DNA of 19,728 nucleotides from contig DGDN01000092.1 of assembly GCA_002385465.1 (NCBI GenBank), forward strand, positions 1 through 19,728. The letters are read 5' to 3'. Source of the DNA: Candidatus Fermentithermobacillaceae bacterium UBA3951 (GTDB lineage Bacteria; Bacillota; Sulfobacillia; Fermentithermobacillales; Fermentithermobacillaceae). The notes below the pieces were generated by a model, which saw nothing but the letters and a program-made list of their open reading frames with translations, ran no database searches and was not told where the DNA came from. Shown here piece after piece: positions 14,349 to 19,728 of this stretch. The position numbers were made by a program, and so were the translations under genes. The stretch's first letter is position 1, and each line of letters begins with the position of its first letter.

Positions 14349-14783
14349 TGCCTTCTATCCCTCCTCATCGGACGATTCTCGTCAACATGTTATGTCGACT
14401 AGACCCTCCGGGTGCCGTGGTTCGAACACAAACCTTCTCTTGCGAGGCGGGCTCTAGGCTATGTTTGAAGTCCAAGAAAACGTCCGCACTCCCGTGGCCC
14501 AATGCGCATGAAATGCATGATGCCACTAGTGGGTGGTACATTTTCTTTATGAAGGGAGGAACCTATCTAGCATAAATTGCCATTATTGACGGTGTATATC
14601 TGCTCTTGTGCTGGTTAACAAAAGCAAACAGGCACAAAATGTAAGATGCAAGGCAGAGGTGCCGGAAAAATGCTGGCCTCACGGCTGGCATGGGGACAAA
14701 ATGCTGGACTCCCGCCACGCATCCGGCATTTCTTGCAGGTTAGCGAAGGGGAGGCTGCTCTTGGCCTACAGAAGCTTCAGGCA
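14349..14783. other. Gene-free region with possible mobile-element scar
   Basis: About 435 bases with no convincing gene on either strand. A lower-GC stretch (about 14550-14645) is followed by three AAAATG copies exactly 31 bp apart (14636, 14667, 14698), the last two extending to AAAATGCTGG. Evenly spaced direct repeats beside AT-rich DNA are seen at the ends of some insertion sequences (IS21 type), but no transposase remains. Confidence 0.35.
14636..14707. repeat. Three 31-bp-spaced direct repeats
   Basis: AAAATG begins at 14636, 14667 and 14698. The second and third copies share AAAATGCTGG, followed by CCTC and ACTC. The exact spacing suggests repeated protein-binding sites or a decayed tandem repeat. 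Confidence 0.4.
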
Positions 14784-16118
14784 TCAGTTCCGGGCACTGG
14801 CAGACTTCTCCGCGTGCAGGACGGCTATCCGGCTCTTCACTTCGGCAAGTTTTTCGCCGTCGAGCGGGTAGAACCGTAGCACGACAAGGGCCAGGGCGAT
14901 GGCTGCGGCAGGGATAAACGACATGAGGAGCCTAAGCCCCACCACTGCGCTCCCAGGCTGAACCGCCAGGTTGGGGTTGTAGCCGGTTGCATCCATCACA
15001 TTCCCCATGATTACGGCATTAATGGATATCCCCAGCCTGATCATGAAGCCGTTGACGCCGAAGTACATACCCTCCCTGCGGGAGCCCGTCTTCAGCTCAT
15101 CTTCATCTGCGACGTCGGCTATGAAGACATCGAGGAGCACCATTATCCCCGCGAGGCCAAAAGACAGGAACAAGCAGATGAGGACCCCTTGCACAAACGT
15201 CTGCGCAAAGAAGAACGGTATGAGCCCCGCAGCATAGAACAGGCAGGCCACTGTCAGAGCCCTCTTGGGGCCGAGCTTTGAGGTCAATTTCCCCCAGACG
15301 TACGCAAAAGGTATGGCCGCTACGAAGAGGGCGCCCAGGAGAATTGACGTCTGAGTCTCATCGGCGTTCAATGCGTACTTGGTGTAGAACGGGACGACCG
15401 CCTGGAGCCCCACAAACGTATACTGGATGAGCATTGCAGGGACTAGGTAAGTGACGAAAGACTTGTTGATGTAGGTGGCCTTGAGCGCCGCAATGAGCCC
15501 TAGTCCTTCGTCCTGAGCGAACTCAGGCCGCTCTTTTGACCCCCACAAAGACGCGTACATCGTAACCATGGAGATAACGCCGAACAAGATGCCCATGGCT
15601 TTCCACCCAATGCTTGCCGAAAGGGCGCTGGGCAGGGCGACTCCCAAAATGAGGCCGAGAATCCCGAGGACTTGACGGATGGCGGAAACCCTCGCCCTGT
15701 CCTGGAGGTCCGGATACATCTCGGGAAACAGGGCGGTCCAGTTCAGGACCACGATGGTGAACAGGCCGTCGAAGATAAAGATGACTACGAAGTAGTAGAG
15801 GTAGAGGGACCGCGATTCCCCTGCAGCAAAAGGCGGCATCCAGAGGAGCGCAAAAGCCAAGCACAATGGTAAAGTCAGAAACAGGATATACGGGATCCTG
15901 CGCCCCCAGCGGGTCCTCGTCTTGTCGGAGATTTGCCCAAACAGTGGGTCGTTTATGGCATTCCAGACCCCGTACCAGGTCATCACCGTCATTATCATGG
16001 CCGAAGGCACCTTTAAGACATCCACGTAGTAGAAGATGGCGAAGGCGCTCACCGTCTGTCCCAGGACGGAGGCCGAGAAGTTTCCCAGGCTGTATGCAAT
16101 GTCCTTCCATTTCTGCAC
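14784..16118 (-). CDS. GPH-family sugar:cation symporter (MFS)
   Basis: A 444-residue transporter of the glycoside-pentoside-hexuronide family, with about 12 hydrophobic segments. The family hallmark is near the N-terminus: WNAINDPLFGQISDKTRTRW followed by GRRIPYI, the loop 2-3 motif. Such carriers import oligosaccharides or glycosides with Na+ or H+ without phosphorylating them. The frame is open much further upstream (to 16556), but that part is a translation of the 18-bp repeat array. The GTG at 16118 (MQKWKDIAYSLGNF) has GGAGGT at 16126-16131 with a 7-base gap and gives the usual family length. ATG 16154 is a weaker alternative. It diverges from the deacetylase/GH4/kinase operon and is the only visible sugar importer, so it probably brings in that operon's substrate. 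Confidence 0.9.
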   Translation of the reverse strand: MQKWKDIAYSLGNFSASVLGQTVSAFAIFYYVDVLKVPSAMIMTVMTWYGVWNAINDPLFGQISDKTRTRWGRRIPYILFLTLPLCLAFALLWMPPFAAGESRSLYLYYFVVIFIFDGLFTIVVLNWTALFPEMYPDLQDRARVSAIRQVLGILGLILGVALPSALSASIGWKAMGILFGVISMVTMYASLWGSKERPEFAQDEGLGLIAALKATYINKSFVTYLVPAMLIQYTFVGLQAVVPFYTKYALNADETQTSILLGALFVAAIPFAYVWGKLTSKLGPKRALTVACLFYAAGLIPFFFAQTFVQGVLICLFLSFGLAGIMVLLDVFIADVADEDELKTGSRREGMYFGVNGFMIRLGISINAVIMGNVMDATGYNPNLAVQPGSAVVGLRLLMSFIPAAAIALALVVLRFYPLDGEKLAEVKSRIAVLHAEKSASARN

Positions 16119-16219
16119 TGAGACTACCTCCAATCGGGAGGATAAGCGATCCATTTCGCGAAGCTCATGGTGAGATTCGAGGCGGACCGGCGGGTTTCCT
16201 CCGGCCCCCTTTAAGGTTG

Positions 16220-16414
16220 GGCAATGCCTGAATGAACGGGAACGCCCAAAAAAGTGGCAGTGCCCGAAAGAAGGGGAACGCCCGAAAGAGTGGCAGTGCC
16301 TGAAAGAAGGGCTACGCCCGAAAGAGGTGCAACGCCTGAAAGAAGAGCAACCCCCGAAAGAGGGCAGTGCCTGAAAGAAGAGCAACGCCTGAACGAGAGC
16401 AAGGCTTGAAGGAG
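16220..16414 (+). repeat. 18-bp tandem repeat array, 11 units, between divergent transport and catabolic genes
   Basis: Eleven back-to-back units of 18 bp (three are 17 bp). Typical units are GGCAGTGCCTGAAAGAAG and GGGAACGCCCGAAAGAGT, which alternate to give a 36-bp higher-order period. There are no spacers, so it is not CRISPR. The final unit (16398-16414) ends GAAGGAG, which is the ribosome binding site of the deacetylase gene at 16423. Every unit carries a similar purine run, GAAAGAAG or GAAAGAG. Read on the minus strand the array stays open and would encode six-residue repeats, but the symporter start lies downstream of it. Confidence 0.9.
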
Positions 16415-16422
16415 AGTCAAGA

Positions 16423-17181
16423 ATGGATATCAAAGACCTTATCCCCATTCCCGACCTACTGGAGGCAAAGAACGTCTTGGTGATATTCCCGCACCCCGAT
16501 GATGCGGAGCTGACCGCGGGAGGCACGGTGGCACTCCTCACAAGCAAGGGAGCCAAAGTGTCTTACTGCTCAGCAACCGACGGCAGCATGGGCTCCTTCG
16601 ACCCTTCGATGACCCGCGAGAAAATAGCCGCTATCCGGAAAGAAGAACAGGTGAGGGCCGCCGAGACCCTGGGCGTCAGAGACATCCACTGGCTGGGCTT
16701 CAGCGACGGCTTCCTCCCCGACATCGAGACGGTGCGGCGTAAAATGGTGGCAGTAATCCGGCTTGTAAAGCCCGATTTCATCATAACGCTAGATCCGTGG
16801 CTCACCTACGAAGCGCACCCCGACCACAGAAAGACGGCCATGGCCGCCGTAGAAGCGGCGATGTACGCGCCGTTCCCTCTTGCCTATCCGGATGATATCA
16901 AGGAAGGCCAGGAACCCCACTCTGTGGACGGTATCGCCTTCGCCGTGTCAAGCCACCCTAACACAGTCATAGACATCACCGAAACCTGGGAGCGCAAAAT
17001 AGCGGCATGCTTGTGCCATAAATCCCAGTTCCAGGAGCCCGTGTGGAAGAATGTTTTCGGCCCCATCCTGACGGCCAAGTCGGCCGAGATAGGCCGTAAG
17101 ATAGGAGCCGCATTCGGCGAGGACTTTAAGGTTATGACTACGACCCACCTACACATATTCGCCGACGCGTGGCAGGTGTAG
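16423..17181 (+). CDS. PIG-L/LmbE-family N-acetylglucosaminyl deacetylase-like protein
   Basis: A 252-residue zinc-dependent deacetylase of the PIG-L (LmbE) family. Predicted zinc ligands are His24 and Asp27 in FPHPDDAE (22-29) and the His pair in HPDH (132-135). The usual first residue of the motif, Ala in AHPDD, is Pro here, a mild variation. Members remove acetyl groups from N-acetylglucosamine in free sugars, sugar conjugates (BshB, MshB) or diacetylchitobiose (archaeal Dac). With a GH4 glycosidase, a GlcNAc-type kinase and a sugar symporter alongside, an N-acetylated disaccharide substrate is the best guess; bacillithiol synthesis is less likely because no bshA or bshC is present. The ATG follows AAGGAG by 8 bases. 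Its stop is within 8 bases of the next possible start. Confidence 0.85.
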   Translation: MDIKDLIPIPDLLEAKNVLVIFPHPDDAELTAGGTVALLTSKGAKVSYCSATDGSMGSFDPSMTREKIAAIRKEEQVRAAETLGVRDIHWLGFSDGFLPDIETVRRKMVAVIRLVKPDFIITLDPWLTYEAHPDHRKTAMAAVEAAMYAPFPLAYPDDIKEGQEPHSVDGIAFAVSSHPNTVIDITETWERKIAACLCHKSQFQEPVWKNVFGPILTAKSAEIGRKIGAAFGEDFKVMTTTHLHIFADAWQV

Positions 17182-17239
17182 GAGGACCATGGCTTTGCCA
17201 ATACGGGTTTTGTGCACCGGGCCGAAAGGAGTTGAGTAC

Positions 17240-18559
17240 ATGAAAGAGTTCAAGCTGGCGGTCCTGGGAGGAGGTTCTTCCTACGCTCCGGAGCTCATCG
17301 ACGGGATAGCCAAAAGATATCTGAACGGCGAGTTCCATGCCAGGGAAATCGTCATGGTGGATGTCCCCGAAGGGCGGGAACGGATGGAGACGGTTGCGTC
17401 ATTCACCCGCCGGATGCTCGCCAAGCAAGGGGTCCCGTGCGAAATCAAGACGACCTTGGACCGGCGCGAGGCCTTCGACGGCGCTTCCTTTGTCATAAGC
17501 CAGATACGGGTCGGCGGGATGCTCGCGAGACAAAGAGACGAACATATCCCCCTGAAACACGGCCTCATCGGCCAGGAAACCACGGGGGCCGGCGGGTTCG
17601 CCAACGCCTTAAGGACCATCCCGGTTTCCCTCGAGTTCGCCCGGGAGATGAAAGACGCTTGTCCCGAAGCGTGGCTTCTCAACTTCTCAAACCCGGCGGG
17701 GCTCGTTACCGAAGCCCTCACACGCTACGCGGACATAAAGACATTCGGCCTCTGCAACGTGCCGATCGGGATAAAGATGGGGATAGCGAAAGCGCTGGGA
17801 GTAGAGCCCTCTAGGGTGAGCACGGACGTTTCAGGGCTAAACCACCTTTCGTTCGTGACGGGAATATGGGTAGACGGTAAGGATGTTACGGGTGCCATCT
17901 TTGACTCGCCCCTCTTTGAGCATTATTTGAAGGTCGAGAAGTACGGCCCGGAGATGGGTAGGTTCTTGAGGCGCCTTAGGCTGATCCCCGCAAGCTACCT
18001 TTTCTACCACTGGTGCGCCGAGAGGGCCCTCAAGGAACAGCTTGCTGACATAAGCGGCGAGAAAGGCTCACGGGCCGACGAGGTCATGAGGATCGAAAAA
18101 GACCTGTTCGAGATATATGCTAAGCCCGAAAACGACAGTCTACCGGAGATCCTCAAGAAGCGGGGAGGCGCCTACTACTCGGATGTGGCCCTCTCGTGTA
18201 TCTCGGCCATCGTCAACAACAAGCCCGCAGTGGAAGCACTAAACGTAGTGAACCGGGGAGCGGTCCCGGGCATTAAGGCCGATTCGGTCGTCGAAGTCAG
18301 CTGCATGGTGGACGGCCGCGGCCCCCACCCCCTGGCGCAGAAGCCTCTACCGCAAGAAGTATTGGGATTGGTGCAGCAAGTGAAGGCCTACGAAAACCTC
18401 GCGGTTCAAGCGGCCGTGACCGGAGATATCGAGACGGCGTTCTTCGCGCTCCTCAACCACCCGCTCTTGCCGGGCGCCGACACGGTCCGCCTCGTCCTGA
18501 GAGACATTTTGGAAGCAAACAAAGACCACTTGCCTCAGTTCGCGGGAAAGTCGTTGTGA
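17240..18559 (+). CDS. GH4-family 6-phospho-beta-glucosidase-like glycosidase
   Basis: A 439-residue GH4 enzyme with all the family marks: Rossmann motif LAVLGGGSSYAP, QIRVGGM, GLIGQETTGAGG, NFSNPAG, metal ligands Cys172 in LCNVP and His202 in GLNHLSF, and the C-terminal HPLLPG region. The CNVP motif is that of 6-phospho-beta-glucosidases such as Thermotoga BglT, so a beta-linked, 6-phosphorylated disaccharide is the likely substrate, cleaved with NAD and a divalent metal. ATG 17240 is chosen because AAAGGAG precedes it and the protein begins at the expected point. An in-frame ATG at 17189, with GGAGG right after the deacetylase stop, would add 17 residues and could allow coupled translation. 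It is in an operon with the deacetylase and kinase, and paralogous to the CDEP-type GH4 at 12308. Confidence 0.92.
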   Translation: MKEFKLAVLGGGSSYAPELIDGIAKRYLNGEFHAREIVMVDVPEGRERMETVASFTRRMLAKQGVPCEIKTTLDRREAFDGASFVISQIRVGGMLARQRDEHIPLKHGLIGQETTGAGGFANALRTIPVSLEFAREMKDACPEAWLLNFSNPAGLVTEALTRYADIKTFGLCNVPIGIKMGIAKALGVEPSRVSTDVSGLNHLSFVTGIWVDGKDVTGAIFDSPLFEHYLKVEKYGPEMGRFLRRLRLIPASYLFYHWCAERALKEQLADISGEKGSRADEVMRIEKDLFEIYAKPENDSLPEILKKRGGAYYSDVALSCISAIVNNKPAVEALNVVNRGAVPGIKADSVVEVSCMVDGRGPHPLAQKPLPQEVLGLVQQVKAYENLAVQAAVTGDIETAFFALLNHPLLPGADTVRLVLRDILEANKDHLPQFAGKSL

Positions 18560-18566
18560 GATTCTT

Positions 18567-18602
18567 CAAGGAGCATTATGGGATTCCGCAAGGAGCGTTA
18601 TG
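18567..18602 (+). repeat. Duplicated ribosome-binding-site/start module before kinase gene
   Basis: CAAGGAGCATTATG (18567-18580) recurs as CAAGGAGCGTTATG (18589-18602), 22 bp later. The first ATG (18578) is in the kinase frame. The second (18600) is one frame off and opens only a nine-codon peptide. A third site, GAGGAGGG, then precedes the in-frame GTG at 18626. Confidence 0.6.
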
Positions 18603-18625
18603 AGATGCTGCGAGGAGGGAACGAA

Positions 18626-19681
18626 GTGAGATACGCGCTGGGCGTTGACGGCGGAGCAACAAAGACTCTCGCTGTGGTCGGCGATGAGTCAGGACGCGTT
18701 CTGGGGGTCGGGTTGGGGGGCCCCACGAACTACCAGATGACGGGTCTCGAAATGGCCATGGAGAACCTGAGCCATGCCGTGGGAGCGGCCCTATCCATGG
18801 CCGGACTGAGCATCGAATCGGTAAGCAACGCCGTTTTCGGCATGGCAGGGGCGGACTACCCCATTGACTTCGAGAACTTTGGCAAAGGGATCTCTTCTCT
18901 TTACCCGGGACTCGAGTTCCAGGTTACCAATGACACGTGGGTAGGTTTCCGGGCGGGGACCGAATCCACCTTCGGAGGAGTCGTCATTGCAGGTACGGGG
19001 GCGAACTATGCGGCGGCGGCGCCTGACGGCCGCAAAGTTACGGGCCGCGGGATGGGATACGAATGGGGGTCGGCAGGAGGAGCGGGTCTTCTCATCCGCG
19101 ATGCAGTGCACCACGCGTTCCGCTCCCACGACGGCACGGGTCCCAAAACCGGCCTAGAGGAAGCAGTGTTAAGTCTCCTCGGCTTTCCGAACTACGACGA
19201 GCTTTCCCTGTACATGTACCAGAACCAAGGCCGGTTCGGGCAGATTTTCACGAAAGCCGCCCAGATAGTGCCCGCCCTCTTCCAGTTGGCGCTGCAAGGT
19301 GACGCCGTTAGTCAGGACATCCTCGTACGAACGGGTACTGCCATGGGAGAGATCATCGGGGGGCTCATGAAAAACCTCGGAATGGGTTTAATCCCCGCCG
19401 ATGTGGTGCTGGTCGGAAGCATGTTCACCAGGGGCGTGTGTCCGCTCATGATTTCGGCCATGAAGACGGCCTGCCAGCGCTTTGTACCGCTTGCAGAGTT
19501 CCGGCTGGTCGAGATGGAGCCTGCAGGCGGAGCGTTCCTGATGGCGCTGGAGGCCATGGGGGTACGGGGAGATAAGTCAAGCCAGGCCGGCGAAGGCCAC
19601 GGTGAGGCCCTCGCTATGAAAACCGTAAGACAGACGGTCATTGAGACCCTAGAGGAGAAAATGAAAGCCCTCTTGTCTTGA
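18626..19681 (+). CDS. BadF/BadG-type ATPase, N-acetylglucosamine-kinase-like
   Basis: A 351-residue sugar-kinase-fold (ASKHA) protein. Phosphate-1 is LGVDGGATKT (5-14), followed by a beta-strand repeat. GTGANYAAAAPDG matches the phosphate-2/adenosine region, and GRGMGYEWGSAGGAG with a following RDAV helix is characteristic of the BcrAD/BadF/GlcNAc-kinase family. The C-terminal half ends with VVLVGSMF, likely the adenosine loop. Relatives phosphorylate GlcNAc, MurNAc or glucosamine at C6 using ATP. In this operon it could phosphorylate either the imported disaccharide, making the GH4 substrate, or the released monosaccharide. GTG 18626 is preferred, with GAGGAGGG 6 bases upstream; ATG 18578 would add 16 residues. 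No iron-sulfur cysteines of the benzoyl-CoA reductase activators are evident. Confidence 0.88.
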   Translation: MRYALGVDGGATKTLAVVGDESGRVLGVGLGGPTNYQMTGLEMAMENLSHAVGAALSMAGLSIESVSNAVFGMAGADYPIDFENFGKGISSLYPGLEFQVTNDTWVGFRAGTESTFGGVVIAGTGANYAAAAPDGRKVTGRGMGYEWGSAGGAGLLIRDAVHHAFRSHDGTGPKTGLEEAVLSLLGFPNYDELSLYMYQNQGRFGQIFTKAAQIVPALFQLALQGDAVSQDILVRTGTAMGEIIGGLMKNLGMGLIPADVVLVGSMFTRGVCPLMISAMKTACQRFVPLAEFRLVEMEPAGGAFLMALEAMGVRGDKSSQAGEGHGEALAMKTVRQTVIETLEEKMKALLS

Positions 19682-19728
19682 CCCTGTAGCCTTGTGTAGC
19701 GTTCAAAGGGGCACCGCAAGGGCAGCGT

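Noticed and set aside
14415..14432. GGTTCGAA, a tRNA T-loop-like sequence
   Set aside because: On both strands the adjoining stems fail, and no D-arm, anticodon arm or acceptor stem can be built around it.
16220..16414. CRISPR array
   Set aside because: The units are contiguous, with no unique spacers, and are too short; there are no cas genes.
16119..16556. N-terminal extension of about 146 residues on the symporter
   Set aside because: It is mostly the translation of the 18-bp array, overlaps the divergent deacetylase gene, and a strong ribosome binding site precedes the GTG at 16118.

Overview
The window looks like chromosomal DNA from a fairly GC-rich member of the Bacillota (Firmicutes), possibly a clostridial or thermophilic lineage. 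The evidence is strong GGAGG-type ribosome binding sites, frequent GTG/TTG starts, a PhoP/PhoR-like two-component pair, an AcuB-like CBS-ACT protein, RlmH and MnmA of Firmicute type, and a possible YuzF-like (Sm-fold) protein. The species cannot be named from sequence alone.

Layout. Positions 1-6300 hold three intact or near-intact genes among many gene remnants. The genes are an S41-type lipoprotein peptidase (380-2068), an unusual HD-domain plus CHAP-domain fusion (2565-3683, minus), and an exported protein whose membrane anchor is shifted out of frame at a run of eight C (3991-4953). The remnants are a frameshifted kinase-like P-loop protein (1-306), two frameshifted fragments (2176-2568), the tail of a RecG-C-like/AlbA-type regulator (5040-5339) and an ABC-exporter ATPase fragment with a damaged Walker A (5511-5797). 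rlmH (5798-6277, minus) closes this part.

Positions 6440-10350 form a signalling unit: an OmpR-family response regulator, a membrane histidine kinase carrying about 11 tandem ~8-residue repeats inserted in its ATPase domain, and an exported helical protein. Upstream of the last gene are a direct-repeat site with 11-bp spacing, a promoter and a 5'-UTR hairpin, so the regulator may control it. A long-loop hairpin followed by a T-run comes next. Then follow a CBS-ACT protein and mnmA, convergent with it.

Positions 12271-19681 look like an amino-sugar or chitooligosaccharide use locus. It has a first GH4 glycosidase with an atypical CDEP motif and, on the minus strand, a GPH-type sugar symporter. 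An operon diverging from the symporter encodes a PIG-L/LmbE deacetylase, a second GH4 glycosidase (CNVP motif) and a BadF/BadG-type GlcNAc-kinase-like protein. No PTS gene is visible, so any phosphorylated GH4 substrate would have to come from the cytosolic kinase. An 18-bp tandem repeat array fills the symporter/deacetylase intergenic region, and its last unit supplies the deacetylase ribosome binding site. A Sm-like protein with a Gly/Pro-rich insert (13839-14348, minus) and a possible mobile-element scar (14550-14710) lie inside the locus.

Three separate repeat-rich insertions (kinase, Sm-like protein, intergenic array) together with several frameshifted genes suggest a genome, or at least a region, prone to repeat expansion and gene decay. 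Assembly indels cannot be excluded for the frameshifts.
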